The translations under genes and the position numbers were made by a program. DNA of 64,000 bases from contig NZ_CP147919.1 of NCBI RefSeq assembly GCF_039645985.1, positions 1,674,001-1,738,000 on the forward strand. Reading direction: 5' to 3'. Positions 43,505 to 52,010 of the stretch are shown piece after piece; the stretch's first letter is position 1, and each line of letters starts with the position of its first letter. Origin of the DNA: Sulfurimonas sp. HSL3-7. Lineage in GTDB: Bacteria; Campylobacterota; Campylobacteria; Campylobacterales; Sulfurimonadaceae. The notes below the pieces were generated by a model. The model did no database searches. It saw nothing but the letters and a program-made list of their open reading frames with translations, and was not told the origin of the DNA.

Positions 43505-44071
43505 ATGATTCGAAGAACATTTCTTCAAGGGTCTGCAGCAGCTGTAGCCGCGATGTGCATCCCTTTATCGGCGGCCGGATTCGGTATCGGTTCGACTAAA
43601 AAAAAGATAGCGGTTGTCTCTGAAGCGGCATATGAGACAGGGTACGTCAACGCCGTCTCCACCAAAGTGGATGACGTCGTCGTTCTTGGCTCAGACAGAT
43701 TGAAAAATCTCCATATCCTGTCGGCTGCAATGAAAGAAAACCGGGGTACCCTGTTCTGTGGTTTGCTAGTGCATAGCGATTTTACACTTTTACACCATGT
43801 CGCAGCAGCACATAAGGCAAAGATTGTTTCAGAAGCGGCACACACCCCGTCGCATAACGGAACCAGTCACACAGAAAACTCATTTGCAAGTATCTCCGTA
43901 AAAAAAGCATTTGATACATTTTCCTCGATCGCGAACGGCCAATACGGAACGGCGCTTTCATCGTACCACACTCTCGGCCCGCACAACACGCTGTCCGTTG
44001 CAAAGCAGATTGACTTTGTTTCCAATCACACAACGAAAAACGCTTTCGTATCGTTTGTAATTAAAGCCTAA
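43505..44071 (+). CDS. Tat-exported protein in the pchX position
   Basis: A 188-residue protein with a twin-arginine signal: Arg3-Arg4 in RRTFLQ followed by a hydrophobic stretch ending about residue 25. The mature part has a small alpha/beta pattern (KKIAVVSEA, DDVVVLGSDRL, GTLFCGLLVHSDFTLL), several His residues (LHHVAAAH) and a Ser/Thr/His-rich segment. I recognise no family. In Pseudomonas putida an open frame of unknown function, pchX, lies between pchC and pchF; this gene holds the same place with gaps of 11 bp on each side. Tat export suggests it folds before export, perhaps with the FAD subunit. Confidence 0.6.
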   Translation: MIRRTFLQGSAAAVAAMCIPLSAAGFGIGSTKKKIAVVSEAAYETGYVNAVSTKVDDVVVLGSDRLKNLHILSAAMKENRGTLFCGLLVHSDFTLLHHVAAAHKAKIVSEAAHTPSHNGTSHTENSFASISVKKAFDTFSSIANGQYGTALSSYHTLGPHNTLSVAKQIDFVSNHTTKNAFVSFVIKA

Positions 44072-44082
44072 AGGAGCATTAA

Positions 44083-45630
44083 ATGAGTAAGAAACTTACG
44101 GCATTACCTGAAACCGTTTCTCTTGAAACAATGAATAAAGCAATTGAAGAATTTGTAAAAATCCTGGGTGCCGATAACGTACTGATCGGCGATGAGGAGA
44201 TAGCCCCTTACAAAAAAATCATGATGGCAGTCAAGATCGAAGATCATATGCCTTCACTGGCGTTGCAGGCCTCGACAAAAGAAGAAGTTATCGCCATTGT
44301 CAGGGTATGTAACAAGTACGTCATCCCCGTCTGGACGTTTTCAACCGGTAAAAATATGGGATACGGTACCGCTGCACCGGCAAAGCCCGGAACTGTCATC
44401 CTTGATCTTCACAAAATGAATAAGATCATCGAGGTGAATCCCGACCTCTGTTATGCCGTACTTGAACCGGGTGTTACCTACCAGCAACTCTTTGACTACA
44501 TTCAGGAAAAAGGGTACAAACTATGGCTCTCCTGCCCGGCCCCGAGTGCCATTGCAAGTCCGGTCGGCAATACAATGGACCGGGGTGTCGGTTATACGCC
44601 ATACGGCGAACACTTCATGATGCAGTGCGGAATGGAGATCGTATTGGCGGACGGTTCATCCTTTAAAACCGGTATGGGCGGCATCAAGAACTCTACCAGT
44701 TCATCCGTTTTCAAATGGGGCTACGGACCGTCGCTGGACGGTATCTTTACACAGAGCAACTATGGTATCTGCGTTGAAATGGGAATGTGGCTTATGCCTG
44801 AACCGCCGGCATTCAAACCGTTCTGTATTACATTGGACACAGTTGAAGATGTTGAAAAAGTCGTCGAAGTTCTTCGACCGCTTCGTATCGCAAACATTAT
44901 TCCAAATGCTTTCACGATCGCCAGTACGCTTTATGAAGCAGCAGGTGTTGTCAGCCGTTCCGACTATGTTGACGGAAACCGTTCCATCACGGAAGAGGAG
45001 ATCGAAAAGATCAAAAAAGACACAGGAATGGGTACGTGGAACGTTTATGCGGCCTTGTACGGCACCGAAGAAGCGAATGAGTTGAACTGGAAAATCATCC
45101 AGTCGGTCATCAATGCCAACTTTAAAAACCATAAATTCCTGACATCCAAAGAGATGGGTGATGACCCGATATTCAAATATCGTGCCGACTTGATGCGCGG
45201 CTATATGACACTCCAGGAGTTTGGCCTCTATAACTGGAGAGGCGGCGGCGGAAGTATGTGGTTTGCCCCGGTATCGCCGGCGGAAGGAAAACACACCCTT
45301 AACCAATCGGCACTGGCTAAAAAGATTATGAATAAATACGGCTTCGATTATGTCGCCGAGTTTATCGTCGGTTGGCGGGACATGCACCATATTATCGACC
45401 TGCTCTATAACCGAAATGATCCAGAAGAGATGCAGCGCGCACATGACTGTTACGCTGAATTGGTAGATGCATTTGCGCAACAGGGTTACGGTGTATATCG
45501 GACAAGCAGTGGATTTATGGATCTGGTTGCTGAAACGTATGGTCCTGAAATTCACAATGTATTTCAAAAGATAAAGCGGGCACTCGATCCTAAAGGGATT
45601 TTGGCGCCGGGTAAATCGGGCATCTATTGA
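44083..45630 (+). CDS. pchF: p-cresol methylhydroxylase flavoprotein subunit
   Basis: A 515-residue VAO/PCMH-family flavoprotein that oxidises the methyl of p-cresol to 4-hydroxybenzyl alcohol and then the aldehyde, with water as oxygen source. The PP-type FAD domain is N-terminal (VWTFSTGKNMGYG). The residue linking FAD in the Pseudomonas enzyme (Tyr384) is Tyr383 in LYNWRGGGG. Its active-site residues Tyr95, Glu380, Glu427, His436, Tyr473 and Arg474 correspond to Tyr94, Glu379, Glu426, His435, Tyr472 and Arg473, all offset by one. That argues for PCMH rather than vanillyl-alcohol oxidase, which uses a His link. No own signal is seen; export may occur with the Tat protein upstream. A related 4-alkylphenol substrate remains possible. 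Confidence 0.9.
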   Translation: MSKKLTALPETVSLETMNKAIEEFVKILGADNVLIGDEEIAPYKKIMMAVKIEDHMPSLALQASTKEEVIAIVRVCNKYVIPVWTFSTGKNMGYGTAAPAKPGTVILDLHKMNKIIEVNPDLCYAVLEPGVTYQQLFDYIQEKGYKLWLSCPAPSAIASPVGNTMDRGVGYTPYGEHFMMQCGMEIVLADGSSFKTGMGGIKNSTSSSVFKWGYGPSLDGIFTQSNYGICVEMGMWLMPEPPAFKPFCITLDTVEDVEKVVEVLRPLRIANIIPNAFTIASTLYEAAGVVSRSDYVDGNRSITEEEIEKIKKDTGMGTWNVYAALYGTEEANELNWKIIQSVINANFKNHKFLTSKEMGDDPIFKYRADLMRGYMTLQEFGLYNWRGGGGSMWFAPVSPAEGKHTLNQSALAKKIMNKYGFDYVAEFIVGWRDMHHIIDLLYNRNDPEEMQRAHDCYAELVDAFAQQGYGVYRTSSGFMDLVAETYGPEIHNVFQKIKRALDPKGILAPGKSGIY

Positions 45631-45752
45631 TGGCTGCGCGTTATCGCGTAATAGCAGCGGCGCTGGTAAGGAGCACCGCTCAATAAGTAACGGATTACCC
45701 GAAAAAAGATACTATACCCAAAAATTACAACAACGTTGTCAGAAAGAGAACA

Positions 45753-46015
45753 ATGCCAACACGCAGTGACCGCTGGGAAGTTATCTACCGGACAACAGAT
45801 ACGAGAAAGGTCGGTTGGTATCAAGCGGTTCTGGAAATATTGTGTACACTTCTTCAGTACATTATGGCCGCACCGAAACATTCATTCATCACATCGGATG
45901 CGGCGCCGACCACCTACTTGAAAAAGGGTTCGGTGACATCACCCTGATCGATATATCTGTCGCAGCACTCCACATTATCAAAGAGCGCCTGAAGGAGAGA
46001 GGCCCTCTGCATTGA
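45753..46015 (+). pseudogene. remnant of a small class I SAM methyltransferase
   Basis: The first 25 codons (45753 on) read MPTRSDRWEVIYRTTDTRKVGWYQ, like the beginning of small methyltransferases that start with a Trp-containing segment. After a frame change the sequence reads HHIGCGADHLLEKGFGDITLIDISVAALHIIKERLKERG, a typical SAM motif I and II region, then stops. About 30-40 residues between the two are missing or out of frame and the whole C-terminal half is absent. So this is a truncated and shifted relic lying just behind pchF. Confidence 0.6.
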
Positions 46016-46116
46016 TCATGACCAGAAGCTTCTTCATTCCCCGGATCAGCATAAATCCCTATATCGTATTGACCTAAACTCAGGTTGTATTTATTGACAG
46101 AGCATAAGATTGAAAA

Positions 46117-46278
46117 ATGAAAGGAAGTTATAACAGAGGGGCTAAAGCTGTGAATAATGACTATTCTGAGAAATTAGATCGTTTGAGACATGTGAACATG
46201 AAACATTGCTCTGCAGAAATAAAGTTTATTGATGTCAAAAAGTTTTGGCAAAGTGGCAAATATTCATTCCCAGGTTAA
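46117..46278 (+). CDS. hypothetical 53-residue protein ending in a palindrome
   Basis: A 53-codon frame encoding a basic, hydrophilic peptide (about eight Lys, four Arg) with one Trp and one Cys. No family recognised. Its TAA lies at the centre of the palindrome 46265-46289, so the terminator-like hairpin overlaps the coding end. No strong ribosome site precedes the ATG. It could be a real small protein, perhaps regulatory, or the end of a decayed gene. Confidence 0.35.
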   Translation: MKGSYNRGAKAVNNDYSEKLDRLRHVNMKHCSAEIKFIDVKKFWQSGKYSFPG

Positions 46279-46289
46279 ACCTGGGAATG
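46265..46289. terminator. perfect 12-bp palindrome between convergent genes
   Basis: CATTCCCAGGTT and AACCTGGGAATG are perfect arms around a single A. It sits between the small plus-strand frame and the convergent DUF1104 gene, so it may act as a terminator. A related palindrome lies at 28533-28557. Confidence 0.5.
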
Positions 46290-46312
46290 GCTAGCAGATG
46301 CGATCAGAATGA

Positions 46313-46627
46313 TCAGCGGTTTTTACCGCCTCCCATACCTTGTCCCTGACCCATGCCTTGACCTTGACCCATACCTGGGCCTTGTCCCTTGTTTTGATAC
46401 TTGCGTACACGGTTCTCCGGCGGATAGGTCTGAAACTTTTTCAGCTGATCCTGTGTCATTGTCTTTTCACGGATCTTTAGCTCATTATGCAACTGGGTAC
46501 GCTCCTGCTCAGTGGTCAACGTACCGCGCATATTCAACAGTTCATCCGTACTTTTTGACGAAAAATCAGCCGCGTAGACCGCAGCGCCCAGTAACAATGT
46601 ACTTAAAACGATAGAGAACTTTTTCAT
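46313..46627 (-). CDS. DUF1104-like periplasmic protein with Gly/Gln/Met tail
   Basis: A 104-residue secreted protein: signal peptide (about 1-19, ending AVYA), a helical DUF1104-like core (ADFSSKSTDELLNMRGTL ... ERTQLHNELKIREKTMT), and a low-complexity tail of GQGQGMG units (about 80-100). DUF1104 proteins are characteristic of Campylobacterota and of unknown function; a LTXXQ-like periplasmic stress or metal role has been suggested by resemblance only. AAGGAG lies six bases before the ATG. The Met/Gln-rich tail could bind copper, which is speculative. Confidence 0.72.
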   Translation of the reverse strand: MKKFSIVLSTLLLGAAVYAADFSSKSTDELLNMRGTLTTEQERTQLHNELKIREKTMTQDQLKKFQTYPPENRVRKYQNKGQGPGMGQGQGMGQGQGMGGGKNR

Positions 46628-46873
46628 GGTCAACTCCTTGAATGGTGTACAATAATCATACTACAAAAATGTATAAATAGTATTACGTCCGAGAATATCG
46701 GGCCGAAATCAGATGGAAATATACCTTACTGTTTTGAATTTTTACCCTTTTTAACCTCGGCAGAACCGAATTACAGATAATACTTAAGAAATATTCTCCC
46801 CTATCAATACCATAGCTTATTAAGACATAGCGTTCTATAGTGATTATATAACTTTGCTTTATAGGAGGATATC

Positions 46874-47257
46874 ATGGACAGAAGCTATGTATTGTCAGCC
46901 TTCGGCTATGCTATCATCGGTTTGCTGCTGGGTATCTATATGGCGGCGTCGCAGGATCACGGGCAGCTGGTCACGCATGCCCACATAATGCTGGTAGGTT
47001 TTGTCGTCTCTTTTATCTACGGATTGTGTCACAAGCTCTGGATCTCCGACAGCGGTTCAACACTGGCCAGGGTACAGTTTTATGTCCATCATGCCTCATC
47101 AATTTTCCTTGGTATCGGCCTGTTTCTGCTTTATGGCAATTATGTGCTGTTGGAAACAATCGACCCCTATCTGGCGATCGCTTCCATTGCCGTACTGATC
47201 GCCTTGATCATGATGACGGTTATCCTGGTACAGTCAAAGGAAAAAACCGTCACTTAA
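46874..47257 (+). CDS. small four-helix membrane protein resembling a haem-copper oxidase fragment
   Basis: A 127-residue protein with four transmembrane helices (about 6-24, 34-52, 67-90, 96-118). Helices two and three carry His residues in HAHIMLVGFVVSFIYGLCH and VQFYVHHASSIFLGIG, a pattern like the haem-ligand helices of cytochrome oxidase or nitric oxide reductase subunit I. Related small proteins are common and usually unnamed. GGAGG lies just upstream of the ATG. Haem binding is inferred, not shown. Confidence 0.6.
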   Translation: MDRSYVLSAFGYAIIGLLLGIYMAASQDHGQLVTHAHIMLVGFVVSFIYGLCHKLWISDSGSTLARVQFYVHHASSIFLGIGLFLLYGNYVLLETIDPYLAIASIAVLIALIMMTVILVQSKEKTVT

Positions 47258-47266
47258 AAGTGCATT

Positions 47267-48526
47267 TTATTGCTGCAAGGCCAACAGTATTCGATAAAGC
47301 TGATGAGCATCCTTGTTTCCCGCAAGCTCTCGTATAGAGTGCATTGCAAAGGTCGGTAGCCCGACATCGATGGTGTCGATGCCGAGTCGTGTCGCCGTGA
47401 TCGGACCGATTGTAGAGCCGCACCCCATGTCCGAACGGGTCACAAACTCCTGGAGTTTAATATCTTGACTTTCTGCGGCCAGCGAAACCCTTGAGATGGT
47501 TCGCGAGTTTGAGGCGTAACGCTGGTTGGCATTGACCTTGACGACAACCCCGTTGTTGATACGCGGCGCATGGTTGTCATCATGTTTGCCTGCATAGTTG
47601 GGATGGACCGCATGTGCATTGTCACACGAGATCATGACCGATTTGCGCGTAAGCCGGGTATAACTTTCAAAATCAGCCGTCATACGGCGGAGCACGCTTT
47701 CCAGAAAGCTGCCGGCTGCCCCGGAAGTGCTCTCGCTGCCCACCTCTTCATGATCGCTGCAGACCATCAGGTATGGCCGTGAGGGGTGAACGCTGCAGAT
47801 CGTCAATAAGCTGACATAGCAGCTTAAGAGATTGTCCAGACGTGCAGAGGCGATAAAGTCATCCTGCAGTCCGACAAAGGCGGCTTTTTGCGTATCGTAG
47901 AGGCTAAGTTCATGCGAAAGCAGACTTGCAAAGTCATCATATCCTTCATGTTTCAACGCTGCTTTGATCCACTCGCTAAAATCAAACGCACCGCTTGTAA
48001 TGATAGGGACGATGTCCGTCTGTGCATTGACGGTGCGCTCTTTGTTGGCTTTATCGTCAAGATGAATCGCAAGTGACGGGATAATAGCGATCGCCTTCTG
48101 CATATTCACAAGCGCCTCTTTGATTCGACCTGTGGTGTCTTTATAGGCAACACGGCCTGCAATACTGAGGTCACGGTCAAACCACGGGTTCATCAGAAGT
48201 CCGCCATAAGGTTCGACGCCCAGCTGAACTAAACCGTTTTTCTCAATGACCGGTGAAGGTTTCAACTTCAGGTTCGGCGAGTCGGTATGCGCCCCCATCA
48301 TCACATAATCGTCATCTCCCGGGTAGGTAAAGGCGATGATAGAGGAGTCATTACGTGTCACATAATATTTCTGGCCTTTTACAAGTGCCCACTTCTCTGT
48401 CTCTTCCAGTTTGATAAAACCGGCATTCTCACACATCATCGCCATATTGCGCGTCGTATGGAACGGGGTCGGTGAAGCGTCTAAAAAGCCTAAAAGTCCT
48501 TCATTGAATTCATCTGTTGTCATCAT
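47267..48526 (-). CDS. M18 family aminopeptidase
   Basis: A 419-residue dizinc aminopeptidase of the M18 (aspartyl aminopeptidase, ApeB-like) family. Metal and catalytic landmarks are GAHTDSPNLKLKP (His and Asp), SDHEEVGSESTSGAAG (the Glu-Glu pair) and MGCGSTIGPI near the C-terminus. No signal peptide, so cytoplasmic and likely involved in peptide turnover. Start at the first of two adjacent ATGs after an AAGGGA. It is convergent with the small membrane protein upstream. Confidence 0.93.
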   Translation of the reverse strand: MMTTDEFNEGLLGFLDASPTPFHTTRNMAMMCENAGFIKLEETEKWALVKGQKYYVTRNDSSIIAFTYPGDDDYVMMGAHTDSPNLKLKPSPVIEKNGLVQLGVEPYGGLLMNPWFDRDLSIAGRVAYKDTTGRIKEALVNMQKAIAIIPSLAIHLDDKANKERTVNAQTDIVPIITSGAFDFSEWIKAALKHEGYDDFASLLSHELSLYDTQKAAFVGLQDDFIASARLDNLLSCYVSLLTICSVHPSRPYLMVCSDHEEVGSESTSGAAGSFLESVLRRMTADFESYTRLTRKSVMISCDNAHAVHPNYAGKHDDNHAPRINNGVVVKVNANQRYASNSRTISRVSLAAESQDIKLQEFVTRSDMGCGSTIGPITATRLGIDTIDVGLPTFAMHSIRELAGNKDAHQLYRILLALQQ

Positions 48527-48738
48527 CTCTGTTTCCCTTAAATCCGATCAATCTACATAATATATTATATATTTTTTTATATCTACGCTTTGTAGACGTA
48601 TGATCAAATTTTAACGTATTACAGAGCAATCCACTGTAAGAGTCCATGAAATCCTGTTTTTATTTCGGCACTGTTTCAAAATGAGGTAGAGAGCATAAGT
48701 GAAAACTGCAATGTTCTGCAGCTTCACAAAGGACGAGA

Positions 48739-50580
48739 TCAGTATACGCAGACACCATAAACTTTTATCGTCTCAATGACATCAGCAAGACCGGATATAC
48801 TTAACTCCACACTGTCAAAATCTTTGCTTGAATTGAAGCTGTAGTAAGCTTTCCCTGTCCCGTTCAAACCAAGCAGGTCTAAAGTCAGCAGTGAACTGCC
48901 GCTCACATCTTCTTGCAGCACCCCGTTTAAATAGGTCTTGATGGTAAGGTTGTCGACTAGATTGACCGTAAGCAAATCCCCCGTGTCTTGCACCACAAAT
49001 CCGACCGTGCTTCCTCCCGTGTGGACTTCATCTTCATCTTTGACAAGTATAACAGCAGAACCGGCCAATTCAAGCAGTGTCGTAACTTCTGCTGCTGTTT
49101 CGGCATCCGCATCAACAAGATCGGCATCACCCTCAATGCTAGGGCACAAAATCCCCAACAGCGTACAAAGCAAACCGCCAGCGCTGCTTTCTACAGATGC
49201 CCGATCATTTCCTAAGTTAATAATAGCCTCGGCATTACTACCACAGAGTCCCACCAAATTGGCTGTGTTATCACACACATCTCCCGTGCCGTCACCGTCA
49301 CTGTCAATCTGGTCGGCATTTGGTACGAGCGGACAGTTGTCCTCACTGTCAACTACCCCGTCATTGTCATTGTCATTATCACAGGCGTCACCGATACCAT
49401 CCAGGTCACTGTCCTCTTGCAGCGGGTTTGGAATCAGAAGACAGTTGTCGTTACCGTCATCGATCCCGTCGCCATCACTGTCGGTGTTGCTGTCACAGGC
49501 GTCCCCTACACCATCACCATCTCCATCTTCCTGACCTGGATTTGCTGTGATTATACAGTTATCATTTACATCGAGAATACCATCGTTATCATCATCAGTA
49601 TCGCAGCTGTTACCTATGCCGTCTCCGTCACTGTCAGTCTGATCGGGATTGGGAATCAAGACACAGTTATCACTTCCGTCCAGAATACCGTCATTGTCAT
49701 CATCTGTATCACAGGCATCTCCAGCACCGTCACCGTCGGTATCGGCCTGGTCCGGATTGGACACTAATATACAGTTGTCGGCACTGTCTTCGATACTGTC
49801 TCCATCATCATCATTGTCACAGGCATTCCCCGCACCATCACCGTCGGTGTCAGCTTGATCTGGATTGATAGTCACAATACAGTTATCGCTGTTGTCCAGA
49901 ATTCCATCATTGTCATCATCAGTGTCACAGGCGTCCCCTGCACCGTCACCATCGGTGTCCGCCTGATCCGGGTTTAGTATAAGAAGACAGTTGTCAATTC
50001 CATCTTCTATACCGTCATTATCAGTGTCCGTGTTACTGTCACAAGCATCGCCGATGCCGTCATTATCGGTATCAGTCTGATCAGGATTGCTTACGTTCGG
50101 GCAGTTGTCGTTCGGGTCCTTAAGTCCGTCACCATCACTGTCTCCGTTGCTGCCAGAGACAAATAATAATGTGTAGGTACTGATTGGGTGCAGACCATTC
50201 AAATCTGTTACTTGACGCGTAACGACAGCTCTGTATTCCGTATACGGAAGCATCTCGGCATCAAACGTGAAGTAAATGGTATTTTTGTCATGCATGATCG
50301 TACCCCCAACATGCACAGTATTATTGCCTTCCGTTACATAAAATGTTGTATCATTGATCGATGCGGGGTCCAACTCTTTACTGAAAACAATCATAATAGA
50401 CGCATTAACATCTACGTTTGACATTCCCTGTGTCGGGCTTGTTGAGACGACATATGGCTCGTTACCAAGTCCAGTTCCTCCCAGTAGTCTGTCTTCTGAG
50501 TCACATCCTGACAGCACAAATACGGTGCTAAGGATCAGACCCAAAACAATCTCTTTTATATTTTGTACCGAAAAATTCAT
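48739..50580 (-). CDS. lipoprotein with thrombospondin type 3 calcium-binding repeats
   Basis: A 613-residue lipoprotein: signal with lipobox LSGC (Cys about 26), an Ig-like Big_5-type domain (about 40-145; STSPTQGMSNVDVNASIMIVF), then about nine tandem TSP3 repeats (about 148-440) with the consensus DxDxDGxGDxCD and DNC, expected to bind many Ca2+ ions. The C-terminal 170 residues form a separate beta-rich domain with four Cys, unrecognised. AAGGAG precedes the ATG. It follows the OmpA-family gene by 12 bp, so both belong to one operon. It probably sits at the outer membrane or cell surface. Confidence 0.87.
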   Translation of the reverse strand: MNFSVQNIKEIVLGLILSTVFVLSGCDSEDRLLGGTGLGNEPYVVSTSPTQGMSNVDVNASIMIVFSKELDPASINDTTFYVTEGNNTVHVGGTIMHDKNTIYFTFDAEMLPYTEYRAVVTRQVTDLNGLHPISTYTLLFVSGSNGDSDGDGLKDPNDNCPNVSNPDQTDTDNDGIGDACDSNTDTDNDGIEDGIDNCLLILNPDQADTDGDGAGDACDTDDDNDGILDNSDNCIVTINPDQADTDGDGAGNACDNDDDGDSIEDSADNCILVSNPDQADTDGDGAGDACDTDDDNDGILDGSDNCVLIPNPDQTDSDGDGIGNSCDTDDDNDGILDVNDNCIITANPGQEDGDGDGVGDACDSNTDSDGDGIDDGNDNCLLIPNPLQEDSDLDGIGDACDNDNDNDGVVDSEDNCPLVPNADQIDSDGDGTGDVCDNTANLVGLCGSNAEAIINLGNDRASVESSAGGLLCTLLGILCPSIEGDADLVDADAETAAEVTTLLELAGSAVILVKDEDEVHTGGSTVGFVVQDTGDLLTVNLVDNLTIKTYLNGVLQEDVSGSSLLTLDLLGLNGTGKAYYSFNSSKDFDSVELSISGLADVIETIKVYGVCVY

Positions 50581-50592
50581 CGAAATCTCCTT

Positions 50593-51654
50593 TTACTTTG
50601 TCGCTGTGATAATGCTAATATCTACGCGTCTGTTTGCCGCACGACCTTCTTCCGTACTGTTATCTGCGATCGGCTCACTTTCACCTTTGGCGATGATCTC
50701 CATCTGCAGCGGGGAGATCCCCTTGATAATCAGAAAATTTCTAACGGAATTTGCACGTTGGTAAGAAAGTTCTAGATTATAGTCTTCCTCCCCAACATCG
50801 TCTGTGTGTCCTGTGATGATCAGCCGATCGTTTTCATTAATATTCTTAACGAGTTCCGCAAGCATCGCTTTACCTTGTGGAACCAGTTTTGCCTGATCAA
50901 AATCGAAAAGTGCATCCGATGCGAACACAATACGCTCGGCGGGCGGTGGCGGTGTGGTAATGACAATCGGCTCAGCGGCAACTTTCACCTCTTTGATGAC
51001 CACAACAGGTTCCGGTTCGGGCACTGCTTTTTCTTCGATTCCAAAACGGTATACCAAACCGACAGAAAAGAGGTGGATATCTGCACCGCCGGCAAGCGAC
51101 TCTTTCATATGATAGTCTTCCCACTCTCCGCGAAGGCCCCATGCCGGAGCAAGGTCATATTGAAAGCCGAGACCGTATTTGAAGCCCAGCTCGTTTTTCG
51201 TAAAATCTCCTGCATTCGAATAATCCTCTTTTAACCAAGAGTAAAGCAGCCCGCCCCGCGCTGTCAAAGAGAACGACTCATCATACAGCGGTAGAAGGAA
51301 AAGAAGGTCTATATTGACTCCTTGTGGCTTATATGAGCCCTTCGTGGAATTGGTTGTCGATACCGCCTTATAGGTAAATTCACCCAGATTGGCATAACCT
51401 CCTTCCACTGCAAAATACTCGTTAAACAGATACCCGCCGAACACCTTGAAACCAAAACTGTTTTCATCGTCGGTGTAAGAGACACAATCCCCGCCGCAAA
51501 ACCCTTCTTTAATAGTTTCACTGTCAATATCCGCCATTGAGTATCCCAGTCCCAAACCGATATATGGTCCTTCTGTGATACTCTTACAATGCCCGGCGGT
51601 CGTCAGGAACCCCAGTAAAACAGTCGTTAGAATAGATGTACTGACTCTTATCAC
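50593..51654 (-). CDS. OmpA-family outer membrane protein
   Basis: A 353-residue protein with a signal peptide (about 1-23), an eight-strand OmpA-type beta barrel (about 28-195; GPYIGLGLGYSMADID, FGGYLFNEYFAVEGGYANLGEF, ending SVGLVYRFG), a Pro/Val-rich linker with VPEPEPVVV, and a C-terminal OmpA peptidoglycan-binding domain (about 240-350; VFASDALFDFDQAKL, TGHTDDVGEEDYNLELSYQRAN, GRAANRRVDI). GTG start with AAGAAGGA upstream. It should span the outer membrane and bind peptidoglycan. It leads the operon with the TSP3 lipoprotein. Confidence 0.92.
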   Translation of the reverse strand: MIRVSTSILTTVLLGFLTTAGHCKSITEGPYIGLGLGYSMADIDSETIKEGFCGGDCVSYTDDENSFGFKVFGGYLFNEYFAVEGGYANLGEFTYKAVSTTNSTKGSYKPQGVNIDLLFLLPLYDESFSLTARGGLLYSWLKEDYSNAGDFTKNELGFKYGLGFQYDLAPAWGLRGEWEDYHMKESLAGGADIHLFSVGLVYRFGIEEKAVPEPEPVVVIKEVKVAAEPIVITTPPPPAERIVFASDALFDFDQAKLVPQGKAMLAELVKNINENDRLIITGHTDDVGEEDYNLELSYQRANSVRNFLIIKGISPLQMEIIAKGESEPIADNSTEEGRAANRRVDISIITATK

Positions 51655-52010
51655 AATTTATTCCTTCTTGTTATAATTAATCTACATTTATAATAATTTA
51701 TCATAAATCAATCATTTACATTATCAATCGGTATTCCTGATATATAGCTTTATTTGGAACATAAACATAACAAATTGATAACATTTTGATAAACAAACCT
51801 AATAATACCACTAGTTCGTAGGATTTTCAGATAACCAATCAATGCGAGGCAATACACTATGCCAGCGGTCAGGGCAAGCTTTAACGCCTGCTACTATATT
51901 TAATTGCATATTTTAAAATCAGTGTTCGGGATCACATACTGAACCAAAATGGATCACCAGTCTATTTACATTATGCGCTAATGGAACCTGAAGGTGCAAT
52001 TAGCGTCTTG
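51655..52010. other. AT-rich intergenic stretch
   Basis: No gene is supported. The part next to the OmpA gene is strongly AT-rich and should hold its minus-strand promoter. A GC-richer island at about 51841-51890 carries the inverted pair GGC-AAGCTTTAAC-GCC but did not fit a known RNA fold by eye. Confidence 0.35.

Noticed and set aside
49260-50160. Regularly spaced short repeats that look CRISPR-like
   Set aside because: They are in frame and encode thrombospondin type 3 calcium-binding repeats; spacing and sequence vary as protein repeats do.
51841-51890. Possible second GEMM-like aptamer upstream of the OmpA operon
   Set aside because: A TTAAAGCTTGCC block superficially resembles the GEMM core, but the P2 GNRA hairpin and P1 arms are missing.
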